DNA of 64,000 bases from an uncultured Helicobacteraceae bacterium (GCA_947176375.1 CAMWQM010000004.1:1-64000); one strand, 5' to 3'. Shown: positions 1 to 8,775, counted from the first letter of the stretch. Translations and numbers: made by a program. The notes: generated by a model from the letters alone, not told the origin.

Positions 1-1
1 C

Positions 2-246
2 TGGGGTGAGTGGATGATAGATACAGGTGGAATGGATAGAAGTAGATGGCAAGCACTTTCATCAAACAGACAAAGCGAAATATCTCCAGTTGTGATAAAT
101 GGAAACAATGCTTTTGCTTGTTCAAGTAGTAATAGTGCGGTGTTGTATTTCTAAATATAGCTGATGGTAATTTATATTTTAACCCTGCAAATATAGGCAA
201 TATGTATGGTTTGCAAAATCAAAAAAAGGATTTTGTAATGTATTAA
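2..246 (+). pseudogene. 3' end of an unknown gene, apparently frameshifted
   Basis: The window opens inside a reading frame that ends at a TAA at 152-154 after about 50 codons (WGEWMIDTGGMDRSRWQ ... SAVLYF). A second frame, shifted by one base and overlapping it, continues in similar style from about 155 to a TAA at 244-246 (NIADGNLYFNPANIGN ... DFVMY). The two peptides read as one protein split by a single-base indel in the T-rich stretch near 148-151. I do not recognise the family. The Gly, Asn and aromatic-rich composition would suit a surface or fibre-like protein. The gene start lies outside the window, so the frameshift is an inference from the two abutting frames. Confidence 0.4.
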
Positions 247-376
247 AAGAATCTTACCTAGTGGTTTAGAATTATTATGCTAGCTACAACAAGAGCAGTT
301 AAATTCTAAGTTTTAGATAATTTTAAGAATCTAGCTAATTAGCTTCTTAAACCAAACAATTTATTTAAATTTATCT

Positions 377-410
377 TTTTCAAATATTTAATAAGATAAA
401 TATTTGAAAA
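377..410. repeat. 13-bp perfect inverted repeat with 8-base loop
   Basis: The arms at 377-389 and 398-410 (TTTTCAAATATTT and its complement) pair perfectly around an AATAAGAT loop. It lies in a non-coding stretch (247-596) between two broken genes. No clear U-tract follows on either strand, so it is not a textbook terminator. Apart from this hairpin I see nothing in 247-596 except AT-rich sequence. Confidence 0.5.
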
Positions 411-596
411 TAGTCAGGATAGTAAATCTTAAAAGTATAAAATCTTAAACAATATTTTTAGATTTTAAATTCTAATTGTTTAAATGGATTTTTAAAATCT
501 TTTTTAGATACCAAAAAATAGAATCCCAAATTTTTTATAAATTTCACATATCACAAATTCAAAAATTTATCTTTTTTCTTAATGATATATTTAGTT

Positions 597-917
597 TTAC
601 AAGTAAGCTTTGATATATACACTATTTAGATTGATTATCAAAGTGTTGAAGTTTATCAATAGTATTCTCGCAAAAGCCCCCCTATCTGTCAGGTCATAGT
701 TTTCATAAAAACCACAGGACATTAATCTATCAACAATGGCTTCTTTATATAATTTAGCAAATCGTTATTGGTAAGATTATCAAAATCTACATCTCAACCC
801 AAATTCAATATATCCATTTCTTTTTCTGGAAACATCCTTATCAGGTCTCCTATGTTAATATTTGCATCTGATTAAAAACTATCAACCAATAGATGAGCGT
901 TCCACTTACTACTCATA
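597..917 (-). pseudogene. decayed small gene of unknown family
   Basis: Reading the minus strand from an ATG at 915-917 gives a protein-like sequence beginning MSSKWNAHLLVDSF. It is interrupted by in-frame TAA and TGA codons (after SF and after LNLG) and then by a frameshift near YIKK. The coding sense resumes as EAIVDRLMSCGFYENY, continues with DLTDRGAFARIL, and ends at a TAA at 597-599. At least two nonsense mutations and one frameshift are needed to explain it, so the gene is dead. No family is recognised. It lies just downstream of the helicase gene on the same strand. Confidence 0.5.
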
Positions 918-954
918 AAAGAGACTAGAATTCTAGCCAAAAATCTTGTGATAT

Positions 955-2424
955 TTATTTCTTTTTTGGCTTTTTATTGCTCCTATTTCTAGTATTTGGG
1001 GTCTTTTTGCTACTACTTCTATTGCTATTTTTATTATTTCTAGGACTTTTATTTTTATTATTTTTATCTTGTTTATTTTCTATTTTCTCATTACTTTCTA
1101 AATCTTCTTTAAATTTATTAATCTCATCGCAAGAAATATCATTTTTACTAATAGCATCACAAAGATAAGATAGAAGCTTGCAAATAAGCTGTGCAGTATC
1201 AATTTTAGAGTTTAATTGTGTGTATAAATCAAAAGCTTTTGATGAAATTTTATAATCTAGGATTTTATCTATAAAATTATCATTTCCACTAGAATCTGAT
1301 AGCTCAAATAGCTCTAATTTCGTTTTTATCTGCTCTTTTATTCTTTTTAAATCTCTGAATTCAAGTGGGGTTACTAAAGTGATTGCAACGCCCTTTTTTC
1401 CTGCTCTACCCGTTCGCCCGATTCTATGCACATAGATTTCTGGATTTAATGGCATATGGTAGTTAAAAACATGGCTAACATCACTTATATCTAGCCCACG
1501 ACTCGCCACATCGGTAGCTACCAAAATCTTTACTTCATTTTTCTTAAAAGCATTTATTGCCACTCGTCTATCTCTCTGCTCCATATCTCCGTGAAGTGAA
1601 GCTGATTTATAACCCCTTGACTGCAAAAAATTAGATAAATTATCTGCTTCTTTTTTCATTCTAGTAAAAATTATACTTTTTTGTGGAGCAATTACATCAA
1701 GCAGTCTTAAAATTGCATTCTCACGCTCATTTTCATTGATAATATAATATTTTTGCTCAATATCTGTATTTGTTACATTAATAGAAGTGATTTTTACACT
1801 TTTTGGATTATCTAAAATTTTATTTGCTAGATTCCTAATTTGCACAGGCATAGTTGCTGAAAATAGCAAAGTTTGCCTAACTCTAGGCAAGAATCTAAAA
1901 ATTTCCTCAATGCTCTCTAAAAACCCCATATCAAGCATTTTATCACTTTCATCTAGCACTATAAATTTTGGATTAAAATTTTTAATTCTATTATTTTTTA
2001 GATGATCTAGCAGTCTTCCGGGAGTAGCAACCATAACTTTAGGTTTTTTGTCTAATAGTTCAATTTGCCTTTTTATGCTTTGCCCACCATAAATACATAT
2101 AGTTTTCGTGCGAAGAAATCTACCTAGTTTAAAAACTTCATCGCTAATTTGCATTGCAAGTTCTCTTGTTGGTGTGATAATTAGCGCTTCAATTTGTGAA
2201 TTATTTTCCAAATTACTTAGTATTGGAATAGCAAACGCCGCTGTTTTTCCTGTGCCTGTTTGAGCTTGGGCTATTACATCGTGTCCTTCTAAAATCAATG
2301 GTATTGTTTTTTCTTGCACTGGGCTTGGAGTATTAAATCCTGCTTCATTAATCCCTTTTAAAACCTTTGTTTTTAGATTAAAATGCTTAAAACTAAAACT
2401 AGCTTGTTTTTCATCATTTTTCAT
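955..2424 (-). CDS. rhpA: DEAD-box ATP-dependent RNA helicase (DeaD/RhpA type)
   Basis: Superfamily 2 RNA helicase of 489 residues that unwinds RNA duplexes in ribosome assembly and mRNA turnover; Helicobacter RhpA partners with RNase J. The Q-motif region is near residue 35, motif I AQTGTGKT at 54-61, TPTREL at 85-90, ATPGR near 133-137, motif II at 158-161, SAT after FLPRVRQTLLF, and HRIGRTGRAG in the second RecA domain. Motif II reads DESD instead of DEAD, which is unusual. The last ~60 residues are a basic Lys/Asn/Arg/Ser-rich tail typical of RNA-binding extensions. It is transcribed divergently from ccdA. Confidence 0.93.
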   Translation of the reverse strand: MKNDEKQASFSFKHFNLKTKVLKGINEAGFNTPSPVQEKTIPLILEGHDVIAQAQTGTGKTAAFAIPILSNLENNSQIEALIITPTRELAMQISDEVFKLGRFLRTKTICIYGGQSIKRQIELLDKKPKVMVATPGRLLDHLKNNRIKNFNPKFIVLDESDKMLDMGFLESIEEIFRFLPRVRQTLLFSATMPVQIRNLANKILDNPKSVKITSINVTNTDIEQKYYIINENERENAILRLLDVIAPQKSIIFTRMKKEADNLSNFLQSRGYKSASLHGDMEQRDRRVAINAFKKNEVKILVATDVASRGLDISDVSHVFNYHMPLNPEIYVHRIGRTGRAGKKGVAITLVTPLEFRDLKRIKEQIKTKLELFELSDSSGNDNFIDKILDYKISSKAFDLYTQLNSKIDTAQLICKLLSYLCDAISKNDISCDEINKFKEDLESNEKIENKQDKNNKNKSPRNNKNSNRSSSKKTPNTRNRSNKKPKKK

Positions 2425-2468
2425 TATTCCTACTTTTCATAATATGTTTGATTTATTACAAAAAATTG

Positions 2469-2474
2469 ATTATA
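2469..2474 (-). promoter_or_regulatory. candidate -10 box for the RNA helicase gene
   Basis: The minus strand reads TATAAT here, about 45 bases before the helicase ATG. It is arranged back to back with the ccdA promoter. Campylobacterota sigma-70 promoters rely mainly on an extended -10, so the absence of a clear -35 is not a problem. Confidence 0.45.
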
Positions 2475-2496
2475 CCAAATATAAATTAGTTTTTGA

Positions 2497-2502
2497 TATA
2501 AT
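2497..2502 (+). promoter_or_regulatory. candidate -10 box for ccdA
   Basis: The sequence is TATAAT preceded by TTTTTGA, 36 bases before the ccdA ATG. This divergent promoter likely starts the ccdA-pyrX-mscS run. Confidence 0.45.
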
Positions 2503-2537
2503 CCGCACTTAAAATATAAATTTGGAATTATTTGAAT

Positions 2538-3278
2538 ATGGAGCTTTTTTTAATAAATCTTTTTGATAAACTGCCATATCTAACAACCCTGTTAGCTGGA
2601 ATCTTAACATTTTTAAGCCCTTGTGTTTTACCACTTATACCGCCTTATATGTCCTATATTGGCGGAATATCAATAGAGCAGCTAAAAGAAAACTCACTAA
2701 AACATAGAATCTACATTTTCCAAAGAGCATTATTTTTTGTATGTGGTTTCTCTTTGATTTTTATATTAATTGGAATCTCATTTAACACTGCGCTTGGAGT
2801 ATTTCTAAATAATAAAATCACAAATTATATTGCAGGCGGTATCATCATAATATTTGGAATCCATTTTTTAGGAATCATTAGATTTAATATTCTCTATAAA
2901 ACAAAAAAATTAAATATAAAACACGATTTTGGGCAAAATACAAGATTTGCAACGCTAATAAATATAGTTTCGCCTTTTATTTTAGGGATTGGATTTGCAC
3001 TTGGCTGGAGCCCTTGTGTAGGACCCATTTTAAGCTCTATAATGATACTTAGCTCTACTGATTTAAATAGTGGCTTATGGCTTATGGTTGTGTATGCAAT
3101 CGGCTTGGCACTGCCATTTTTACTAACTGCACTAGCAATTGAGCGATTTTTTAACCTATTTAATAAAATTAAAAAATACTCTAGAATTATAGAGATAATT
3201 AGTGGAATCTTGCTCATTTCAATAGGTATAGTGATAACCCTTGGCGGACTTGATAGATTAAATGCTTTGATTTCATAG
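2538..3278 (+). CDS. ccdA: cytochrome c biogenesis protein CcdA
   Basis: Inner-membrane thiol reductant carrier that moves electrons from cytoplasmic thioredoxin to periplasmic partners for haem attachment to c-type cytochromes. The protein is almost entirely hydrophobic with about six membrane segments. The two active cysteines sit in the family motifs LSPCVLPL (Cys29) and GWSPCVGP (Cys160). The ATG at 2538 is chosen because a GGAA at 2524-2527 is correctly spaced from it; a TTG at 2532 would add two residues. It is followed after 21 bases by the dihydroorotase-like gene. The presence of a c-type cytochrome at 12.5 kb fits the role. Confidence 0.93.
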   Translation: MELFLINLFDKLPYLTTLLAGILTFLSPCVLPLIPPYMSYIGGISIEQLKENSLKHRIYIFQRALFFVCGFSLIFILIGISFNTALGVFLNNKITNYIAGGIIIIFGIHFLGIIRFNILYKTKKLNIKHDFGQNTRFATLINIVSPFILGIGFALGWSPCVGPILSSIMILSSTDLNSGLWLMVVYAIGLALPFLLTALAIERFFNLFNKIKKYSRIIEIISGILLISIGIVITLGGLDRLNALIS

Positions 3279-3299
3279 ATTTTTAAAGGGAGCTAAAAT

Positions 3300-4484
3300 A
3301 TGGTAATTAAAAATGCTTTGATAGTTGATAATGAAAATGATTTTAAAAAAGATATTGAAATAAAAGATAATATTATCACAAAAATAGATTCTAATATTAC
3401 TTCAAAAAGTGAAGTTTTAGATTTAAAAAATAAAATTGTAATACCGCAATTCATCGATTTTAATGTATTTCCAAAAAATAAATCTTTATCAAGAAAATCT
3501 CTTCTCTCACTTGCTAAAAAAGCTAAAAATGGTGGTGTTGGTATAATAGCATTAAATAGCGCTTGCTCACCAAAAATAGATAATGAAATGGTAATAGAAT
3601 TCATTCGAAGCATAAATAATAATTTAGAAATTGAGATATTGCCTCTAATCTCATCAAATGATACAGAAGGAAAAATCTGTGATATTTCAATTATGAATAC
3701 ACTTGGTGGAGTTGGTATAGGGCTAAATAGTATAGAAGATTCAAATACGATAGACAAAATTGCCAAATATGCAAAAATGCTAGACATTCCGCTTTTTGTC
3801 AATGCTGATGATAATCTGGGTGGTGTTATAAATTATGGTGAAATGAGTGCGATTCTTGGACTTCCTGCTAGGAACCCCTTAAGTGAAATAAAAGAGGTAG
3901 CAAAGATATTAGAAGTTGCAATTTTCTATAATATAAAAGTAGTTTTTAGTGCAATAAGTGAAATGCGAAGTATTGAACTAATAAATGAGACAAAAAAATA
4001 TGATAAAAATATTTTTGCTGAAGTTTCAATACACCATTTAAGCCTAAATGATAGTGCTTGTGAGAACTACAACACAAATGCAAAACTAAATCCACCGCTA
4101 AAAGATAAAAAAACACAAGAATTATTACTGGAATCCTTACAAAATGGCAAGATTGATTTATTAACTTCGCTTCAATGTGCCTGTTATAATTCAAAAAAAG
4201 AACAAATCTTTAGTGAAGCTGAATTTGGGATTGATAGCATAGAGTATTATTTCTCACTTTTATATACAAAATTGGTAAAAACTAAAATCATAACTTTAGA
4301 AAAATTAATAAATATTTGCGCTCTCAATCCTGCTAAAATTCTAAATCTAAATTGCGGTGAAATAAAAGTTGGCAAAGAGGCTAAATTAATGGTGCTAGAC
4401 TTAGAAAAAAGCTATAAACTAAAAGATGATTTTTTACCATATAATGGAGAAAAGTTATTTGGAATCATAGATAAATTTATCTAA
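3300..4484 (+). CDS. pyrX: dihydroorotase-like protein lacking metal ligands (PyrX type)
   Basis: Amidohydrolase-fold protein of 394 residues related to type I dihydroorotase. The N-terminal metal motif, normally D-x-H-x-H after a PGFID-like strand, reads FIDFNVF: both histidines are replaced (Asn55 and Phe57). The following VSIHHLSL segment and the C-terminal LNPAKIL and GKEAKLMVLD segments remain typical of the family. Loss of the zinc ligands suggests a non-catalytic protein, like the PyrX subunits that support aspartate carbamoyltransferase in other bacteria. It sits between ccdA and mscS; a ccdA-pyrC-deaminase order is also known in H. pylori. A SD-like GGGAGC precedes the ATG. Confidence 0.8.
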   Translation: MVIKNALIVDNENDFKKDIEIKDNIITKIDSNITSKSEVLDLKNKIVIPQFIDFNVFPKNKSLSRKSLLSLAKKAKNGGVGIIALNSACSPKIDNEMVIEFIRSINNNLEIEILPLISSNDTEGKICDISIMNTLGGVGIGLNSIEDSNTIDKIAKYAKMLDIPLFVNADDNLGGVINYGEMSAILGLPARNPLSEIKEVAKILEVAIFYNIKVVFSAISEMRSIELINETKKYDKNIFAEVSIHHLSLNDSACENYNTNAKLNPPLKDKKTQELLLESLQNGKIDLLTSLQCACYNSKKEQIFSEAEFGIDSIEYYFSLLYTKLVKTKIITLEKLINICALNPAKILNLNCGEIKVGKEAKLMVLDLEKSYKLKDDFLPYNGEKLFGIIDKFI

Positions 4485-4503
4485 AAATTATAAAGGAAAG
4501 CTA

Positions 4504-5388
4504 ATGCAGGAAAAAATATTAAATATTTTACATCTAATAGCAGATGAAATGATAAAAGCAACAGTAGTAGGCTCAAAAGCTATTTTTATATTATTTTTTG
4601 GGATATGGCTATCATATTTTGTAGCAGGTAGAGCAAGAAAACTTTTATTAAAAACGCTAAAAGATGAAATGTTAGCTAATTTTTTATCAAAAGTAGCATT
4701 TGTAGGGATAATAATAATGGCGGTTGTCGTAACACTCGGCACAATGGGAGTGCAAACTACCTCAATAATTGCAGCTCTTGGTGCAGCTGGATTAGCAATA
4801 GCACTGGCTCTAAAAGATTCTCTATCAAATCTTGCAAGTGGAATTATGCTAGTTGTTTTTCGTCCTTTTACAAAAGATGACCAAATTGAGATTAATGGGC
4901 ACATAGGGATAGTTGAGGATATATCATTATTTCATACATATATGAGAATGCCCGATGGTAAGGTGGTGATTTTACCAAATACAAATGTTGCCACATCTGA
5001 AGTAATAAACTACACTGCAAAGCATTCTAATTCAAGGCGAATCAAAGAACCAGAATTAATTAATAGCAAAGAAGTGATAAGAAGGATTGATTGGCTTGTT
5101 GGAGTAAGTTATACAAGTGATATTGACAAAGTTAGAGAAATCATAAAAGATGCTGTAACTAAAACAAAAAACATAAATGATGGACTAGAGGATAGCTCAA
5201 AGTCTATTTTTATTGGAGTGAATGAACTTCAAGCAAGTGCAGTAGAGTTTATCGTGCGTGCATGGGTGGTAGATAACAACTCATTTTTTTCAACAAAATG
5301 TGCGATGATAGAAAATGTAAAAAAGGCATTAGATGCAAATAATATTGAGATTCCATACAATAAACTGGATGTTAATTTAATAAAATGA
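4504..5388 (+). CDS. mscS: small-conductance mechanosensitive channel, MscS family
   Basis: Inner-membrane channel that opens under membrane tension to protect against hypo-osmotic shock. The 294 residues have two to three N-terminal membrane helices. These are followed by the signature pore-lining helix rich in Ala and Gly (TSIIAALGAAGLAIALALKD, residues ~76-95) and a beta-domain starting LASGIMLVVFRPF. The cytosolic C-terminal domain is present to the end. It starts 19 bases after pyrX with an AAAGGAAAGC ribosome site, so it is probably co-transcribed. Confidence 0.9.
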   Translation: MQEKILNILHLIADEMIKATVVGSKAIFILFFGIWLSYFVAGRARKLLLKTLKDEMLANFLSKVAFVGIIIMAVVVTLGTMGVQTTSIIAALGAAGLAIALALKDSLSNLASGIMLVVFRPFTKDDQIEINGHIGIVEDISLFHTYMRMPDGKVVILPNTNVATSEVINYTAKHSNSRRIKEPELINSKEVIRRIDWLVGVSYTSDIDKVREIIKDAVTKTKNINDGLEDSSKSIFIGVNELQASAVEFIVRAWVVDNNSFFSTKCAMIENVKKALDANNIEIPYNKLDVNLIK

Positions 5389-5406
5389 AAAATATAAGAA
5401 TTAAAA

Positions 5407-5835
5407 TTGGCAATTTATTTATTATTCCTTCTTGAGAAAAAATATGCTGTTTGCAAAATTTTGTTGGTATCAAAGAGGATGAGAAATATTTTTTCTTTTA
5501 TTGTGAGAAATGAGTTGGCAAATACAAGCAAAAAACTTTTTGTAAAGATTTGTTTGGGCATAATTAATATCTTTTTTATTCCAATAAAAAAACTAGAAAA
5601 TAAAGAATGGAAAATTATTGAAAATAGAAAATTAACAGAAAAAGAGGGCTGTGATTTTCAATACTATATTGGAGATAAATACATAACACCTTTAAATTTT
5701 GATAAAACTTTTCTTAAAATGAGTGTAAATAGACATAAAGCTATTGATAATTTTCTAAAAATTGACTTTGCTAACAATACTTCTATTGACTTTCATAAAG
5801 ATATTAACAAGAGGCAATCTTATGTCAATAAATAG
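5407..5835 (+). CDS. orphan hypothetical protein, possibly a gene remnant
   Basis: An open frame of 142 codons from a TTG; an internal ATG at 5479 would give 118 residues. It is Lys, Asn and Ile rich with a hydrophobic patch (LGIINIFFIPI) and no recognised domain. Neither start has a well spaced ribosome site. The 3' end overlaps the first 14 bases of mqnX in another frame. A second frame over 5395-5570 also reads as protein-like with two stops, so this may be the tail of a degraded gene, perhaps of surface-sugar type. It is inserted between mscS and mqnX. Real but non-conserved, or debris: I cannot decide. Confidence 0.35.
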   Translation: MAIYLLFLLEKKYAVCKILLVSKRMRNIFSFIVRNELANTSKKLFVKICLGIINIFFIPIKKLENKEWKIIENRKLTEKEGCDFQYYIGDKYITPLNFDKTFLKMSVNRHKAIDNFLKIDFANNTSIDFHKDINKRQSYVNK

Positions 5836-7063
5836 AATAAAGTTAATCGGTGCTAGTGTAGTAATAACTTGTAATAAATATTTTGAAATTATAAAAAATG
5901 GCGGGATCTTATTTGATAATGATAGAATTCTTAAAATTGGCGATTTTTATGAACTTCAAAAGTCAAAAAAAATACAAGGAATCTTTTATAATTCAAGTGT
6001 TATAACACCTGCTTTTCTAAACGCACATATTCACTTTGAATTTAGCAATAATAATACTTTACTAAAGTATGGAAACTTCGGAGAATGGCTAGATTCTGTT
6101 ATTAAAAATAGAAATGAGCTATTGCAAGATTCTAGAGATTCCATAAAAGAAGCAATCAAAGAAAGTTTAAAAAGTGGTGTAGTAAGTGTTGGTGCTATAA
6201 GTAGCAATGGAATAGATTTAGAACCTTTAAGTCAATCTCCTCTAAAAGTAGTGTTTTTTAATGAAATTATGGGAACAAGTGAGGAAAATCTAGAGCAAAT
6301 AAAAGATGATTTTGATACTAGATTTAAAAAATCACTTCTTTTGTCTAATGAAAGATTTAGAGCAGCAATTGCACTTCATTCGCCTTATTCTTTGCATAAT
6401 AAATTAGCTACTTACGCAATAGAGAGGGCAAAAGAGCATAAAATGCTACTCTCTGCACATTTTTTAGAATCTAAAGAGGAGTTGCTCTGGCTAGAATTCA
6501 ATAAAGGATATTTTAAAAATTTTTTTAAGCAAAACAATCCAAAACCATTTTATACAAGAGAAAGCTTTTTGAGACTATTTAGCGAATGTGAAAGTTTATT
6601 TACTCATTGCTTGTATTTAAATAATGATGATTTTGCTTACATCTCAAAACTAAATGCTGATATTGTAAGCTGCCCTAGGTCAAATAGACTACTAAACAAT
6701 AGATATTTTAATTTCTTTAAAGCAATGGATTTTAAATTACCACTAATCATAGCAACAGATGGTAAAAGCTCTAATAATTCACTTAATATTTTAGATGAAG
6801 CAAGGGTAGCGTTATTTGCTTATCATAATTTTAATATCAATTTTTTAGCAAAAGAGATTCTGCTTTCTATCACTGCACGACCAGCAAAAAGATTGAAATT
6901 TAATAATGGATTTTTGGAGAAAAATCAAGCTAGTGATTTTGCTATTTTTAATATAAAAGATATAGATAAAAGCACTCAGATTCCGCTTGATTTCATACTT
7001 AAAGCAAAGGAAGTGCAAGATTTATACATTAATGGAGAAAGGATAGATATTGAAAATTATTAA
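5822..7063 (+). CDS. mqnX: aminofutalosine deaminase-like amidohydrolase (MqnX)
   Basis: Metal-dependent amidohydrolase of 413 residues. In Helicobacter and Campylobacter this protein deaminates 6-amino-6-deoxyfutalosine in the futalosine route to menaquinone. The metal motif HIH is at 69-71 in FLNAHIHFEF, with further family signatures HSPYSLH, SAHFLES and ATDGKSS carrying the later His and Asp ligands. The ATG at 5822 is chosen because GAGGCAA precedes it and the protein then begins normally; the frame is open further upstream from 5762. It runs into sppA, whose start overlaps its last codons. The H. pylori counterpart was first annotated as a chlorohydrolase. Confidence 0.85.
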   Translation: MSINRIKLIGASVVITCNKYFEIIKNGGILFDNDRILKIGDFYELQKSKKIQGIFYNSSVITPAFLNAHIHFEFSNNNTLLKYGNFGEWLDSVIKNRNELLQDSRDSIKEAIKESLKSGVVSVGAISSNGIDLEPLSQSPLKVVFFNEIMGTSEENLEQIKDDFDTRFKKSLLLSNERFRAAIALHSPYSLHNKLATYAIERAKEHKMLLSAHFLESKEELLWLEFNKGYFKNFFKQNNPKPFYTRESFLRLFSECESLFTHCLYLNNDDFAYISKLNADIVSCPRSNRLLNNRYFNFFKAMDFKLPLIIATDGKSSNNSLNILDEARVALFAYHNFNINFLAKEILLSITARPAKRLKFNNGFLEKNQASDFAIFNIKDIDKSTQIPLDFILKAKEVQDLYINGERIDIENY

Positions 7064-7916
7064 AAAAATATTTCAAATTTTTGTGATAAAACCACTAGAT
7101 TTTATACAAAGATATTTTAAAACTTTTATATTTTTATTTATTGTATTACTTATAATATCCTCAAGTGGAACAAATAAAAATCTAGATGCAAATTTAGCAA
7201 AGCTGTATTTAAGAGGTCCTATTTTAGAAAGTGATACATTCCTAGCACAAGTTGAATCTTTAAAAGATTTTCCTAATTTAAGGGGTGTGCTTTTAATTAT
7301 AGATTCCCCAGGTGGTGGGCTTGCTGCTTCTGTTGAAATAGCAGATATTATAAAAGATCTAAATTTGCGTATTCCTGTTATAGCTTATGCGCAAGGCACA
7401 ATGGCAAGTGGAAGCTACTATGCTGGAATGTATGCACATAAAATAGTAGCTAATCGTGGCTCAATGATTGGCTCTATTGGCGTAATTTTTAGTGGATACA
7501 ACATAGAAGAATTGATGAATAAAGTAGGTGTAAAATCTCAAAGCCTAAAGGCAGGAGAGTTTAAAGAGATAGGCACTATATCAAGGGCTTGGAGTGAAAA
7601 CGAAAAGTTATATTTACAAAATGTCCTAAATCAGCAATATAATATGTTTATAACCGATGTGGCAAACGCAAGGAGATTAAATAAAAATGATTATAAAAGT
7701 TTTGCAGAAGGCAAGATTTTTAACTCTTATGATGCACTCAATCTTGGGCTTATTGATTTAGTTGGCACTAAAAATGATGCTGTTAAAATCTTGCAAGAAT
7801 TAAGTGGTGTTAAGAATATAGTTTGGGTAAAGCAAAGTGTTATTGATACATATTTAGACAAAGTATTAAGCAAAACTATTAGTGAAGTATTTATGAATCT
7901 AGTGAGAATGCAATGA
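7050..7916 (+). CDS. sppA: signal peptide peptidase SppA (S49 family)
   Basis: Membrane-anchored serine protease that degrades cleaved signal peptides. One N-terminal membrane helix spans residues ~24-38. The S49 core follows, with IDSPGGG at 85-90, the nucleophile Ser120 in GTMASGSYYAG and the general base Lys172 in GEFKEIGT. At 288 residues it is the short single-domain form. The start is a TTG at 7050 inside the end of mqnX, supported by a purine-rich GGAGAAAGGA just upstream. Its stop overlaps the purU start in an ATGA junction, which points to translational coupling. Confidence 0.92.
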   Translation: MKIIKKIFQIFVIKPLDFIQRYFKTFIFLFIVLLIISSSGTNKNLDANLAKLYLRGPILESDTFLAQVESLKDFPNLRGVLLIIDSPGGGLAASVEIADIIKDLNLRIPVIAYAQGTMASGSYYAGMYAHKIVANRGSMIGSIGVIFSGYNIEELMNKVGVKSQSLKAGEFKEIGTISRAWSENEKLYLQNVLNQQYNMFITDVANARRLNKNDYKSFAEGKIFNSYDALNLGLIDLVGTKNDAVKILQELSGVKNIVWVKQSVIDTYLDKVLSKTISEVFMNLVRMQ

Positions 7917-8740
7917 CTTTTATAATTTTAATCAATACTAAAGATATGAGAGGATTAGTGCATAAAGTCTCTGGCGTGCTACTAAATCTTGGTTTCAATA
8001 TAGAAAAAAATGATGAATTTGTAGATAAAGAGAGTAATCACTTTTTTATGCGAACAGAGATAAAGGCGCAAAATGAGATTAAAAAAGATATAATTTATCA
8101 AAAATTGCAAGAGATTCTGCCACAAGATAGCAATATTGATATTATAGAAGAGCAAAGAAAATCAATAGTAATTTTATGCACAAAGGAATCTCACTGCCTA
8201 GGTGATATACTTATTAAACATTATAGCGATGAGCTAAATATTGATATAAAAGCTGTGATTTCAAATCATAATAATTTGGAATCTTTAGTAGAAAAGTTTA
8301 AGATTCCATATTTTCATATATCTCACACTCTGCCAAATCAGGAGAAATTAATCATTGAAAAATGCAAGTCTCTGAATCCAAATCTCATAATCCTAGCCAA
8401 GTATATGCGAATCCTCTCTCCAAATTTCATAAAAGAATTCCCAAATAAAATTATAAATATCCATCATTCATTTTTACCTGCATTTATTGGAGCAAATCCA
8501 TACAAACAGGCTTATGATAGAGGTGTGAAAATCATAGGTGCAACCGCACATTTTGTAAATAATGAACTAGATTGTGGTCCGATAATAGCACAAGATATTA
8601 TGCAAGTTAATCATACTTACTCTTGGAAGGAAATGCAGAGAGCAGGACGAAATATCGAGCGTGCGGTTTTAGCAAAAGCAATAGATTTAGCCCTAGATGA
8701 TAGAATTTTTATTCATAAAAATAAAACAATTATTTTTTAA
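7913..8740 (+). CDS. purU: formyltetrahydrofolate deformylase
   Basis: Hydrolyses 10-formyl-tetrahydrofolate to formate and tetrahydrofolate, balancing the one-carbon pool together with FolD (at 24.2 kb). An N-terminal ACT domain covers residues 1-80 and a formyltransferase domain covers 85-275. The catalytic segment is NIHHSFLPAF (His around 184-185) and the conserved Asp220 lies in ELDCGPIIAQD. The length of 275 is usual. It starts with ATG overlapping the sppA TGA. Confidence 0.94.
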   Translation: MTFIILINTKDMRGLVHKVSGVLLNLGFNIEKNDEFVDKESNHFFMRTEIKAQNEIKKDIIYQKLQEILPQDSNIDIIEEQRKSIVILCTKESHCLGDILIKHYSDELNIDIKAVISNHNNLESLVEKFKIPYFHISHTLPNQEKLIIEKCKSLNPNLIILAKYMRILSPNFIKEFPNKIINIHHSFLPAFIGANPYKQAYDRGVKIIGATAHFVNNELDCGPIIAQDIMQVNHTYSWKEMQRAGRNIERAVLAKAIDLALDDRIFIHKNKTIIF

Positions 8741-8769
8741 AAAATTCTTAAAAAAATATTAATTTATGT

Positions 8770-8775
8770 TATAAT
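8770..8775 (+). promoter_or_regulatory. candidate -10 box for hsrA
   Basis: TATAAT lies within the context ATGTTATAATTCC, 58 bases before the hsrA ATG. The A-rich leader carries an AAGGA ribosome site just before the ATG. Confidence 0.5.

Noticed and set aside
3293..3802. 169-codon minus-strand frame over pyrX
   Set aside because: Fully inside the dihydroorotase-like gene and without its own features.
5762..5821. In-frame extension of mqnX to 5762
   Set aside because: Adds 20 hydrophobic residues not expected for a cytoplasmic amidohydrolase; the ATG at 5822 has a ribosome site.
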